This document shows, in pieces, positions 52,413-61,344 of a stretch of 64,000 nt of DNA. Source of the DNA: Acidobacteriota bacterium (lineage in GTDB: Bacteria; Acidobacteriota; Aminicenantia; Aminicenantales; Saccharicenantaceae). Under the pieces are notes generated by a model. It ran no database searches. It was given only the letters and a program-made list of their open reading frames with translations, and had not been told where the DNA came from. The position numbers and the translations under genes were made by a program. The DNA lies in assembly GCA_022711665.1 (NCBI GenBank), contig JAKLEN010000006.1:1-64000 (forward strand), written 5' to 3'. Within the stretch, counting starts at the first letter, position 1. Each line of letters opens with the position of its first letter.

Positions 52413-54158
52413 CTAGCGGGCCTTGCGGTCCTCGATGAGGATCTGCAGGATCTCGAGCTCGTCGGCGTCGAACCAGATCTTGCCGCAGGACAGGCACTTG
52501 TCGACCGGCACGAAGTCCTGGTAGCTGTACGGCCGCGCGGCCAGCCGGAAGCCGCAGCTCGGGCAGGGCACGCCGGCGGCCAGGGCCGATTCGATCTTTT
52601 GGCGCCGGAGCGGATTGCGCACGGAGGCCTCGCGGAAGCGCCGGGCCTTCTCCCGCAGCGCCGCCGAGAAATCGACCTCGCGCCGGGCCACGATCCTGTC
52701 AACCGTGGCCGAGTCCGCCAGCTTTCCGCCGCAGCGGCCGCAGACCCTGACGGGAACGCCTTCATAGAACGTCTCGGCCAGCGGGACGCGGCAACGCGGG
52801 CAGAGGTTCCGGCGCCCGGGGGCCAGCGGCTTCTTGCGGGCCAGGTCGTGGATGGCGATCCGGACCTGGGGGAACTCGCGGGCCAGCGCCGCTACCCCTT
52901 CCTGGGTGTTGCGCACCTTCATCAGGACCGAGAAGCGGGGCCGGGCCAGGAGCTCGGCCAGGGTGAACGGCCCTTCCCAGGCGCCTTCGCCGGCGCCGGC
53001 CAGCATCCAGACCCGGGCCTCTTCGGGGACCTCCGCCGCGCCGTCCCCGGCCGCCTTGTCCGCGCCGCCGAAGAGCTCGAGCTGGGGCCGGCGCAGCTCC
53101 TCGTAGGAATGGAGCACGCCGCGGGCCCGCTCGCGCGTCCGCTCCTCCTCCCGGACCGACTCGATCAGGGCCTCGGGCGTCTTCCGGACCATGGCCGCGA
53201 GCGCGCCGAGGCGGACCCGGAGCGGCGGATGGGAGCTGAAGACGCGGCCGGCCGGAGTATCGGGCACGTCGCGGGCGTCCGGCGGGACGATGAAGAGCGG
53301 GGAGTAGCTCGAGGTAAAATCGCCGACGAAAGCGTTCTTGACGTGGGCCTTGTAGATGATCCGGGCCAGGGCCTCGGGGGAGCGGCAGAGCTCGACGGCG
53401 GCGGCGTCGGCCAGGAGCTCCCGCTCGCGGCTGACGAGCATGCTCAGCAGCCGCATGACCAGGGCCGAGAGGGCCACGGCGGCATAGAAGAGGACCGGGG
53501 GAAAGCCGGCGCTCCGGCGGCCGCGCCGCGGATCGCCGTCATCCTCGGCCGCGGCGCCCAGGGCGTCCTTGAACGTCTCGAAGAGGTTGGCCAGCGAGCA
53601 GACCAGGGTGATGTAGAAGGCGTCGCCGCGGGCGATATGCGCCAGCTCGTGGGCGGCCACCGCCTGGAGTTCGTCGCGCGTCCCTTCCGCCAGGAGGCCC
53701 TCGGTGACGGCCACGGCCGGCGTGCCGCCCGCCTCGATGACGGCCAGCGAGTTGACGGCGAACGAGGGCAGGACGTAGGCGTTGACGCGCGGCAGCCCGG
53801 CGGCCAGGCGGATCTCGTCGACGGTGTTGAGGAACTGGACGTGGCAGCGGTCGGCGACATCGGGCGTAGCGGCCTGGAGCCGCCTCAGGATGATCCGGGG
53901 CCCGTTGCGGCGCGCGTCCTGGAAATGCACGGCGGCCGCGATCAGGGCGGCGGCCAGGTCGACGAGCAGGAAGCGCGTCCAGAAGCCGGGCCCGGCCGTG
54001 AGGCCCCATCCGGCGAAGAGGCCCACGGTGGCCAGCAAGGCCAGGCCGATCAGGCCGAGCAGGACGAAGTGGAAAAGCAGCACGGCGGCGAAGAGGGGCA
54101 GGCTCCTGCGGCGCTGCCGCTCCTGGATCTCGTAGAAGTCGCGCGGGGGTCCGGCCAT
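52413..54158 (-). CDS. M48 family metallopeptidase with TFIIB-type zinc ribbons
   Basis: 581 residues. Two N-terminal membrane helices (~25-50, ~62-82) precede the M48 domain with the zinc motif AAHELAHIARGDAF; a third/fourth helix (~205-230) follows, then the second zinc Glu in ERELLADAAAVEL. The C-terminal ~200 residues are soluble and carry CPRC...CGRCGG and CPSCGFRL...CLSCGKIWFD, two zinc-ribbon modules of the TFIIB/zf type usually seen in small regulatory proteins. HtpX-like M48 enzymes clear damaged membrane proteins; the ribbons may guide substrate binding. It is transcribed away from copy B of the dispersed repeat. Confidence 0.9.
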   Translation of the reverse strand: MAGPPRDFYEIQERQRRRSLPLFAAVLLFHFVLLGLIGLALLATVGLFAGWGLTAGPGFWTRFLLVDLAAALIAAAVHFQDARRNGPRIILRRLQAATPDVADRCHVQFLNTVDEIRLAAGLPRVNAYVLPSFAVNSLAVIEAGGTPAVAVTEGLLAEGTRDELQAVAAHELAHIARGDAFYITLVCSLANLFETFKDALGAAAEDDGDPRRGRRSAGFPPVLFYAAVALSALVMRLLSMLVSRERELLADAAAVELCRSPEALARIIYKAHVKNAFVGDFTSSYSPLFIVPPDARDVPDTPAGRVFSSHPPLRVRLGALAAMVRKTPEALIESVREEERTRERARGVLHSYEELRRPQLELFGGADKAAGDGAAEVPEEARVWMLAGAGEGAWEGPFTLAELLARPRFSVLMKVRNTQEGVAALAREFPQVRIAIHDLARKKPLAPGRRNLCPRCRVPLAETFYEGVPVRVCGRCGGKLADSATVDRIVARREVDFSAALREKARRFREASVRNPLRRQKIESALAAGVPCPSCGFRLAARPYSYQDFVPVDKCLSCGKIWFDADELEILQILIEDRKAR

Positions 54159-54232
54159 GACGTTTCCGACATCTTAAACGAATAACGGCGACGCGGTCAA
54201 CGCTGCGGCCAGAGAGTTAGAATCGATTATTT

Positions 54233-54546
54233 AGTTCTTCTCCCATTTCCGGGATCGCCTCTCGAGGCGGCGAGGGGATTGTCCTCGCAGTTCCCCGTAG
54301 CTGGAGAGGGGGGCCGGCAGGGAGCGAAGTCATCGAAGCGACCATCAGAAGCATGGCGGAGCGACTCGGAGCCATGCTTCTGGGAGATATCCGAAAAGAG
54401 CTCTTGTCAGATAAATAGTAGAATCGCGGCTTCGAGCACTCAGCCGCGTTCTGCCCGGTCGCTCCCAAGAGTCAGCTTCCCGCTACCAGAGGACATCCCC
54501 GAGCTAGAGACCGAGAGAGGGACTTCCCGGAATCTGGAGAAGAACT
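54233..54546 (+). repeat. Structured dispersed repeat, copy B, with a different core
   Basis: About 314 bases. The outer ~85 bases on the left and ~62 on the right are nearly identical to copy C, but the inner module differs: it holds a perfect 12-bp inverted repeat (CAGAAGCATGGC at 54346-54357 with GCCATGCTTCTG at 54371-54382), a GGGAGCGA/TCGCTCCC outer stem and a CGCGGCT/AGCCGCG hairpin. Located between the divergent M48 and sensor genes. No plausible coding content. Confidence 0.8.
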
Positions 54547-54565
54547 ATTTTTTTTCGATTCGGGC

Positions 54566-54595
54566 TTGACAGCGGAACCTCCTCGCGCCGATAGT
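54566..54595 (+). promoter_or_regulatory. Sigma-70-type promoter for the propeller-GGDEF sensor
   Basis: TTGACA (54566-54571), 18-base spacer, GATAGT (54590-54595). The ATG at 54604 is nine bases past the -10, so the mRNA is likely leaderless or nearly so. Confidence 0.55.
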
Positions 54596-54603
54596 AAGGG
54601 ACC

Positions 54604-57600
54604 ATGAACCTGAAGGCCAGGTCCAAGCGCCGTCTCGCGCCGTTCGTTTTCGCGGCTGTCCTGGCCGCCTCCGCCGCGCCGGCCGCCGCGGCCGAGCTGC
54701 CCGGCCTGCCGCCGCCGACCAAGATGAGCTTCGAGGCCTTCAAGCTCGGGCAAGGCCGGGGCACCCTGATCTTCAATCTCCTGGTCCAGGATAGCGACGG
54801 GTTCATCTGGGCCGCCACCGAGAACGGCCTCTTCCGTTACGACGGGGCCCGGTTCGAGCTCTTCGACGCCTCCCGCGGCATCCCGGACGATCGCGCCAAT
54901 GCCCTGTGCCTGGATGCGAAGGGCGACCTCTGGGTCGGTCTGCCTTCGGGCCTGTTCCGCCGGCAGGGCGAGGCCTTCGCGGCCGTCGGCCGCGGCCTGC
55001 CGGACGGCGTCGCGGTCAACGACATCGCCGCCGGCGCCGACGGCCGGCTCTGGCTGGCCACGGACAAGGGCCTTTTCGAGGGGGACGCCGCCGCTGGTTT
55101 CCGGGCCTGCAACGGCTGGACGGACAGCCTGGCCCAGGCGGTATCCTACGCTCAGGCCTCAGGCCGCCTTTGGGCCGTCGGGAAGGACGACCTCTGGCGC
55201 CTGGACCCGGGCGGGCGCTGGTCGATCGTCGACCGGGGCGGCGCCGCCTCGCGCGACGGCCTGGAGCGCGCCCTCGAGGACGGCCAGGGCCGCGTTTGGA
55301 TCCGGAGCTCTAATTTCCTGTGGCGGCTCGATCCCGGGGAGGCGCAGCCCCGCCTGGTCGATCGCCAGGGCCGGTCCGACGGTCCTATCAGCCGGATGTA
55401 CGTGGACACGGGCGGGACCGTCTGGGCGCCCAACGAGACCGGCCTGGCCCGGCTGGAAAGGGGCGCCTGGGTGCAATGGGACGCCCGGGACGGCCTGCCG
55501 ACGGATTTTTCCCGCGCCGTCCTGGTCGATCGCGAGGGTTCCCTGTGGCTGGGCGGCCTGGGACTCTACCGGCTCGTCAACCGCGGCGTCTGGCGTTCCG
55601 CCACATCCAGGGAAGGCCTGCCGGCGCCGGTTTGGAGCTTCCTGCGGACGGCCGACGGCCAGATCTGGGTCGGAACGCAGAAGGGGCTCGCCCGCCTGGC
55701 CTATCACGGCTGGGAGGTCGTCCCCGGCAGCCAGCGGTTCTGCGCGCGAAGCCTGGCGGCTTCTCCCGACGGGCTCATCTACATGGCCGGCGATCCGGCC
55801 AAGGTCATGTCGTGGGATCCGCGGTCGGGCGAGCTGGCGACGCTGCCCCTGGCTGCGGAAAGGAGCTCCAGGATCTACTATCTCCTCTGCGACGGCCCGG
55901 ACCGGCTCTGGCTCGGAACGTCAGGCGACGGCCTGATGAAGGCTTCCCGGTCGGCCGGAGGCTGGCAGGCCGAGTTCGTGCGCCTGCCCGGGGGATCGGA
56001 GCGGGAGAGCGTCTATCATCTCCTCCTGGACCGGTCCGGGCGCCTGTGGGCCTGCGGGGAAGCCGGCCTGGCCTGCCTGGAAGGCGACCGCTGGACCCGG
56101 TTCACCAAGCGGGACGGGCTCCTGGCGGACGATATCAGCTATATCATCGAGACCACCTCCGGGGAGTTTTGGATCGCCTACTACGAGAAGTTCGGCATCT
56201 CCCGGGTCCGCCTCGAGGGCGGCCGCCTCAGGGTCATGCAGACGATCAGTCCCGGCCAGGGGCTTTCGTCGGGCGACGTCTTCCTCCTCGGGTTCGACGT
56301 CCGGGGCCGGCTCTGGGTCGGCACCGACCGGGGCGTCGACGTCATCGAGGGGCCGGCCTCCGCGTCGAGGCGGGTACGGCACTTCGGCGGCGAGGAAGGG
56401 CTCGTAGACGAGCAAACCGACGCCATGGCCTTCCTGGCCGACCCGAACGGCGATTGCTGGATCGGCACGCGCAGCGGCATAGGCCATTTCGTCGCCGCGC
56501 TGCCGTGCGCCCCTCCCTCGCCCCCGCCGACGGTCATCCTCCGGGCCTCCCTGGGCGGGCAGCCGGTCCCGGTCGGCGCCGGGGAGCCGGTCCGGGTCCG
56601 CTATCGCGCCAACGACCTGAGCGCCTATTACGCCACGCCCTCCTATATCTACGGCGACTCCGTCGAGCACGAGATGCGCCTCGTCGGCCTGGAAAACCGC
56701 TGGATCGCGGCGGCCGGGCACGAGATCAGGTACCCCGGCCTGCGCCCGGGGGATTACCGGCTGGAGATCCGCTCCCGGACGGGGCGGGGCGATTGGGGCA
56801 CGGCCGTGGTCATGCCTTTCGTCATCAGCTCGCCCTGGTGGCGGACGATCTGGGCCCGGCTCGGACTTATCGCCGGCCTTCTGGCCCTGGCCTACCTCAT
56901 CCTGAACGTCCGGACGCTGGCCCTGCGTCGCCGGGCCGAGAGGCTCGAGGCGGTGGTCGGCTCGAGGACGCGGGAGCTGGCCCTGCGGACGGAGCAGCTG
57001 GCCGCGGCCAACGAGACCCTGCGGGACCTGAGCCTGACGGACGCGCTGACCGGCCTGCGCAACCGCCGCTTCCTGGACCTGACCCTGCCCGAGTACCTGG
57101 CCCGGGTGGACCGCGTCCATCATGAGATCGGGGTCACCCGGCGGGCCGCCGAGCCGGCGAACGTCGATCTCATGCTGGCCATGCTGGACATGGACCTTTT
57201 CAAGGCGGTTAACGACGAGTACGGCCATGACGCCGGCGACCGCGTCCTGACGCAGGTCGCCTCGGTCCTACTCGACGCGGTGCGCGACACCGATACCGTC
57301 GTCCGCTGGGGAGGGGAGGAGTTCCTCCTGGTGCTGAGGAACGCCTGCCGCGGCGACGGTGGCGCCCTGGCCGAAAGGTTCCGGCGGCGCGTGGCCTCCC
57401 ACCCCTTCGACCTGGGCGGCGGCCGGGTCATCCGCTGCACCTGCTCCATCGGCTTCTCGTTCTACCCCGTGGTCGGCGGCCGGCCCGGCTCGTTCAGCTG
57501 GGAGAACGTCGTCGAGATGGCCGATCGCTGCCTCCTGGCGGCCAAGCGGTCCGGCCGGGACGCGTGGGTCGGCATCGCCGCTTCGCCCGGGGCCGATCCG

Positions 57601-57717
57601 AACGAGCTGACGGGCCGGCTCCCGACGGACCTGGTGGCGCTGGTCCTGGAAGGATCGCTCCGGGCCGCCACCTCCCTCGGGGCGCCGTCCCGGATCGTCT
57701 GGGGACCGCTCTCCTGA
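54604..57717 (+). CDS. Periplasmic propeller sensor with GGDEF diguanylate cyclase output
   Basis: 1037 residues. A signal peptide is followed by a large periplasmic domain of two-component-type propeller repeats (WIWAATENGLFRYDG-like blades, ~45-640) and a Y_Y_Y domain (~650-740; RYPGLRPGDYRLEIRSR). One membrane helix (~745-768) and a short linker helix lead to a cytoplasmic GGDEF domain with an intact RWGGEEF signature and an RxxD I-site (R-D-T-D) five residues before it. This is the SusR-like hybrid sensor layout but with cyclic di-GMP output in place of a histidine kinase. Ligand unknown; carbohydrate or peptide fragments are the usual inputs. Confidence 0.92.
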   Translation: MNLKARSKRRLAPFVFAAVLAASAAPAAAAELPGLPPPTKMSFEAFKLGQGRGTLIFNLLVQDSDGFIWAATENGLFRYDGARFELFDASRGIPDDRANALCLDAKGDLWVGLPSGLFRRQGEAFAAVGRGLPDGVAVNDIAAGADGRLWLATDKGLFEGDAAAGFRACNGWTDSLAQAVSYAQASGRLWAVGKDDLWRLDPGGRWSIVDRGGAASRDGLERALEDGQGRVWIRSSNFLWRLDPGEAQPRLVDRQGRSDGPISRMYVDTGGTVWAPNETGLARLERGAWVQWDARDGLPTDFSRAVLVDREGSLWLGGLGLYRLVNRGVWRSATSREGLPAPVWSFLRTADGQIWVGTQKGLARLAYHGWEVVPGSQRFCARSLAASPDGLIYMAGDPAKVMSWDPRSGELATLPLAAERSSRIYYLLCDGPDRLWLGTSGDGLMKASRSAGGWQAEFVRLPGGSERESVYHLLLDRSGRLWACGEAGLACLEGDRWTRFTKRDGLLADDISYIIETTSGEFWIAYYEKFGISRVRLEGGRLRVMQTISPGQGLSSGDVFLLGFDVRGRLWVGTDRGVDVIEGPASASRRVRHFGGEEGLVDEQTDAMAFLADPNGDCWIGTRSGIGHFVAALPCAPPSPPPTVILRASLGGQPVPVGAGEPVRVRYRANDLSAYYATPSYIYGDSVEHEMRLVGLENRWIAAAGHEIRYPGLRPGDYRLEIRSRTGRGDWGTAVVMPFVISSPWWRTIWARLGLIAGLLALAYLILNVRTLALRRRAERLEAVVGSRTRELALRTEQLAAANETLRDLSLTDALTGLRNRRFLDLTLPEYLARVDRVHHEIGVTRRAAEPANVDLMLAMLDMDLFKAVNDEYGHDAGDRVLTQVASVLLDAVRDTDTVVRWGGEEFLLVLRNACRGDGGALAERFRRRVASHPFDLGGGRVIRCTCSIGFSFYPVVGGRPGSFSWENVVEMADRCLLAAKRSGRDAWVGIAASPGADPNELTGRLPTDLVALVLEGSLRAATSLGAPSRIVWGPLS

Positions 57718-57746
57718 CGCGGCGCGGCGCGGCGCCGAATTCCCTT

Positions 57747-57776
57747 TTGACATGTTCAGCCGGGCGCGTGTATAGT
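57747..57776 (+). promoter_or_regulatory. Sigma-70-type promoter for the Tricorn-like protease
   Basis: TTGACA (57747-57752), 18-base spacer, TATAGT (57771-57776). The ATG at 57815 follows a TAGGAG ribosome binding site, leaving ~32 leader bases. Confidence 0.65.
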
Positions 57777-57814
57777 TTCCGCTTCGCCCAATCCGACCTG
57801 TCTAGGAGACCCCG

Positions 57815-60800
57815 ATGAACAGAAGGCTGACGGTTCCGACGCTCGCCCTGGCCGCGGCGCTCCTGCTCGCCCCGGCCGCGGGGCTGCGGGCCATCGACAC
57901 CACCGACACGAAGATGCTGACGACGCCGGCAGTTTCGGCCGCGCGCCTCGTCTTCTCCTACGCCAACGATCTCTGGACGGCCGACCTCGAGGGCCGGGAC
58001 GTCCGGCGGCTGACCTCGAGCCCCGGGACGGAGACCGCCCCGGCCTTCTCGCCCGACGGGTCGCTCATCGCCTTCAGCGGCCAGTACGACGGCAACACCG
58101 ACGTCTTCGTCGTCCCGGCCGGCGGCGGCCTGCCCCGGCGCCTGACCTGGCATCCGGCGGCCGACCTCGTCGCCGGTTTCACGCCCGACGGCCGGTCCGT
58201 CCTCTTCGTCTCCGGCCGCTTCTCGGACAACCGCTTCTACACCAGGCTCTTCACCGTGCCGGTGGCCGGCGGCGAGCCCGAGATGCTCGAGATCCCGAAC
58301 GCCGCCGACGCCGAGATCTCGCCCGACGGCCGGTTCATCGCCTACACGCCCTTCGCCGAGGCGTTCAGCCAGTGGAAGAACTATCGCGGCGGCCGCTTCT
58401 CGCGGATCTGGATCTTCGACACCGGGAGCCGCGAAATCGAGAAGCTGCCCCAGCCCGCGGGCCGCTCGAACGACGTCGACCCGATGTGGGTCGGCGGCCG
58501 GATCGTCTTCCGTTCCGACCGCAACGGCGAGTTCAACCTGTTCGCTTTCGATCCGGCCACCAAGAGAATCGACCAGCTGACCGACTTCCGGGACTTCCCC
58601 GTCCTCTCGGCCTCGGCCGGCGCCGGCCGGATCGTTTTCGAGCAGGCCGGGACGCTCCACCTCTACGACCTTGCCCAGGGCCGCGACCGCCGCCTCAAGA
58701 TCGGCGTCGCCGCCGAGCTGCCGGAGCTCCGTGAGCGCCTGGCCAGGGGCCGGCGTTGGGTCTTCGCCGACGGCGTGTCGCCGACCGGCGCCCGGGCCGT
58801 CTTCGAGTTCCGGGGCGAGATCGTCACCGTCCCGGCCGAGAAGGGCGACCCCCGCAACCTGACCATGACGCCGGCCGTCCATGAGCGCGCCCCGGCCTGG
58901 TCGCCCGACGGCCGGTCGATCGCCTACTTCTCCGACGAGTCCGGCGAATACGCCCTGCACATCAAGCCCCAGGACGGCCGGGGCGAAGTCCGGAAATTCA
59001 AGCTGTCCGGCTCCGGCTTCTACGGTTCGACGAACTGGTCGCCCGACGGCGCCAAGATCGCCTTCGCCGACAACTCGCTGACCCTTTTCTGGCTCGACGT
59101 CAAGACCGGGGCGACCAGGAGAATCGGCTCCGAATACCTCTACCTCCGCGGCGGGCAGTCGGACATGCTCACGTCCTGGAGCCCCGACTCCAGGTGGATC
59201 GCCTATACCCTCGGCACGCCGACCTACTTCCGCCGCGTTTACGTCTACTCGCTCGACCAGGACAAGTCCTTCCCGGTCACCGACGGCCTGAGCGACGTCG
59301 AGGAGCCGACCTTCGACGCCGAGGGCAAGTACCTCTGGCTCCTGGCCTCGACCGACGCCGGCCCCTCGAACCAGTGGTTCGACATGTCGAATGCGGACGC
59401 CCGCCGGACCGTGTCGCTTTACCTGGCGGTCCTGCGCAAAGACCTGCCCAACCCGCTGGCCCGGGAGAGCGACGAGGAGAAGCCACGGGACGAGAAGGCG
59501 GCCGCCGGCCGGCCCGCCGGCCAGGGCGGCCCGGCCGGGGACAAGGCCAAGGCCGGAGCCGCGGCTTCGGGCCCGGAACCCGTCCGCATCGACCTCGACG
59601 GTCTCTCCCGGCGCATCATCGCCGTGCCCATCCAGGCCGGCCTCTACAGCAACCTCCAGGCGGGGGAGGGCGGCAGGATCTTCTATCGCAAGGAGGACCC
59701 GCCGCCGACCTCGACGTCGGGCGGTCCCGGTGATTCCTCCATCCGCGTCTTCGACCTGGCCAGCCGCAAGGACGAGGCCGCCGGGCCGGCCAACTTCGGC
59801 TTCCGGCTGACGGCCGACCGCAAGAAGATGCTCGTCGCCTCCGCCGGGTCCTGGTCCATCCTGCCCACGGCCGGCAGGCCCGAGCCGGGCCAGGGACAGC
59901 TGAACGTCGATGCCGTCGAGGTCCGCGTCGTGCCGGCGGCCGAGTGGCCCCAGATCTTCGACGAAGCCTGGCGCGTCAACCGCGACTTCTTCTACGATCC
60001 GAATTTCCACGGCGCGGACTGGAAGGCCATGAGGGCCAAATACGCCGCGTTCCTGCCCGACCTGGCCTGCCGGGCCGACCTCAACCGGCTCATCCAGTGG
60101 ATGTGCTCGGAGCTGGTCGTCGGCCACCACCGCCTGGCCGGCGGCGACTTCCCGGACGGGCCGGCCCGCGTGCCCGGCGGGCTGCTCGGCGCGGACTACG
60201 CCGTCGAGAACGGCCGCTATCGCTTCAAGAAGGTCTTCGGCGGCCTCAACTGGACGCCCGAGCTGCGGGCGCCCCTGGCCGAGCCCGGCTCCGAGGTCGA
60301 GGCGGGCGAGTACCTGCTGGCCGTCGAGGGGCGGCCGCTCGTCCCGCCGGACAATCTCTTCGCCCGGTTCGAGGCCACGGCCGGGAAGATCGTCGAGATC
60401 ACGGTCGGTCCGTCCCCGGACGGCCGGGGCTCGCGGTCGATCAAGGTCGTGCCCGTTCCCGACGAATCGGCCCTCCGCAACCGCGACTGGGTCGAGGGCA
60501 ACATCCGCAAGGTCCATGAGGCCACGAACGGCCGGGTCGCCTACGTCTACGTTCCCAATACGACGACCTTAGGGCATGTCTACTTCAAGCGCTACTTCTT
60601 CCCCCAGGCCGACAAGGATGCCATCATCATCGACGAGCGCTTCAACCAGGGAGGCCAGGTCGCCGACTACTACATCGACTGGCTGAGCAAGCCCGTCTCG
60701 GCCTACTGGGCCATGCGCTACGGCGCCGACCTCAAAACGCCGAGCGCCTCGATCCAGGGGCCCAAGGTCATGATCGTCAACGAGACGGCCGGCTCGGGCG

Positions 60801-61135
60801 GCGACCTCCTGCCCTTCATGTGGCGCAAATTCGGCGTGGGCAAGATCGTCGGCACGACGACCTGGGGCGGCCTCGTCGGCATCCTCGGCTTCCCGGTGCT
60901 GATGGACGGCTCCTCGACGACGGCGCCCAACCTGGCCATCTGGACGGAAGAGGGCTTTGTCGTCGAGAACATCGGCGTGCCGCCCGACCTCGAGGTCGAG
61001 CAGACGCCGAAGGACGTCATCGCCGGGCATGATCCGCAGCTCGAGGCGGCCATCAAGGTCGCCCTGGACGAGCTGAAGGCCAACCCCCCGGCCAAGCCGA
61101 AGCGCCCGGCTTATCCGGTCAGGGTCCGGAAATAG
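57815..61135 (+). CDS. Tricorn-like S41 protease with N-terminal propellers
   Basis: 1106 residues with a signal peptide ending near LRAID. Residues ~30-480 hold WD/Tricorn-type beta-propeller repeats (WSPDGRSIAYFSDESG and similar) that gate the active site; a charged linker (~560-595) precedes a second part with a PDZ-like segment and the S41 catalytic domain. The nucleophile is Ser994 in NETAGSGGD, and VVGHHRL carries the probable catalytic His. Tricorn cleaves oligopeptides from the proteasome into di- and tetrapeptides; here export suggests extracellular peptide use alongside the S9 and C69 enzymes. REP-like copies are absent; the structured repeat copy C follows. Confidence 0.92.
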   Translation: MNRRLTVPTLALAAALLLAPAAGLRAIDTTDTKMLTTPAVSAARLVFSYANDLWTADLEGRDVRRLTSSPGTETAPAFSPDGSLIAFSGQYDGNTDVFVVPAGGGLPRRLTWHPAADLVAGFTPDGRSVLFVSGRFSDNRFYTRLFTVPVAGGEPEMLEIPNAADAEISPDGRFIAYTPFAEAFSQWKNYRGGRFSRIWIFDTGSREIEKLPQPAGRSNDVDPMWVGGRIVFRSDRNGEFNLFAFDPATKRIDQLTDFRDFPVLSASAGAGRIVFEQAGTLHLYDLAQGRDRRLKIGVAAELPELRERLARGRRWVFADGVSPTGARAVFEFRGEIVTVPAEKGDPRNLTMTPAVHERAPAWSPDGRSIAYFSDESGEYALHIKPQDGRGEVRKFKLSGSGFYGSTNWSPDGAKIAFADNSLTLFWLDVKTGATRRIGSEYLYLRGGQSDMLTSWSPDSRWIAYTLGTPTYFRRVYVYSLDQDKSFPVTDGLSDVEEPTFDAEGKYLWLLASTDAGPSNQWFDMSNADARRTVSLYLAVLRKDLPNPLARESDEEKPRDEKAAAGRPAGQGGPAGDKAKAGAAASGPEPVRIDLDGLSRRIIAVPIQAGLYSNLQAGEGGRIFYRKEDPPPTSTSGGPGDSSIRVFDLASRKDEAAGPANFGFRLTADRKKMLVASAGSWSILPTAGRPEPGQGQLNVDAVEVRVVPAAEWPQIFDEAWRVNRDFFYDPNFHGADWKAMRAKYAAFLPDLACRADLNRLIQWMCSELVVGHHRLAGGDFPDGPARVPGGLLGADYAVENGRYRFKKVFGGLNWTPELRAPLAEPGSEVEAGEYLLAVEGRPLVPPDNLFARFEATAGKIVEITVGPSPDGRGSRSIKVVPVPDESALRNRDWVEGNIRKVHEATNGRVAYVYVPNTTTLGHVYFKRYFFPQADKDAIIIDERFNQGGQVADYYIDWLSKPVSAYWAMRYGADLKTPSASIQGPKVMIVNETAGSGGDLLPFMWRKFGVGKIVGTTTWGGLVGILGFPVLMDGSSTTAPNLAIWTEEGFVVENIGVPPDLEVEQTPKDVIAGHDPQLEAAIKVALDELKANPPAKPKRPAYPVRVRK

Positions 61136-61140
61136 GGAAA

Positions 61141-61334
61141 GGTTCTTCTCCCATTTCCGGGATTCCCTCTCGAGGCGGCGAGGGGATTGTCCTCGCAGTT
61201 CCCCGTTGCTGGAGGAGGGGGCCCGCGAAGCGGGGGGGAACCGTGCAAACTGGTTCCCCGGGGGGCCGGGGAACCAGAGGACATCCTCGAGCTAAAGACC
61301 GAGAGAGGGACCTCCCGGAATCCGGAGAAGAGCC
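61141..61334 (+). repeat. Structured dispersed repeat, copy C
   Basis: 194 bases between the convergent Tricorn-like and M56 genes, starting six bases after the first stop. Ends are inverted repeats (GGTTCTTCTCCCATTTCCGG at the left, CCGGAATCCGGAGAAGAGCC at the right). The core has CCCGC-GAA-GCGGG and GGGGAACC-GTGCAAACT-GGTTCCCC hairpins. Near-identical on the opposite strand to copy A. Confidence 0.82.
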
Positions 61335-61344
61335 TAAAGAAGGG

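Noticed and set aside
57494..60517. Long minus-strand frame opposite the Tricorn-like protease
   Set aside because: Same GC-rich antisense artefact; the sense gene has clear catalytic and propeller motifs.
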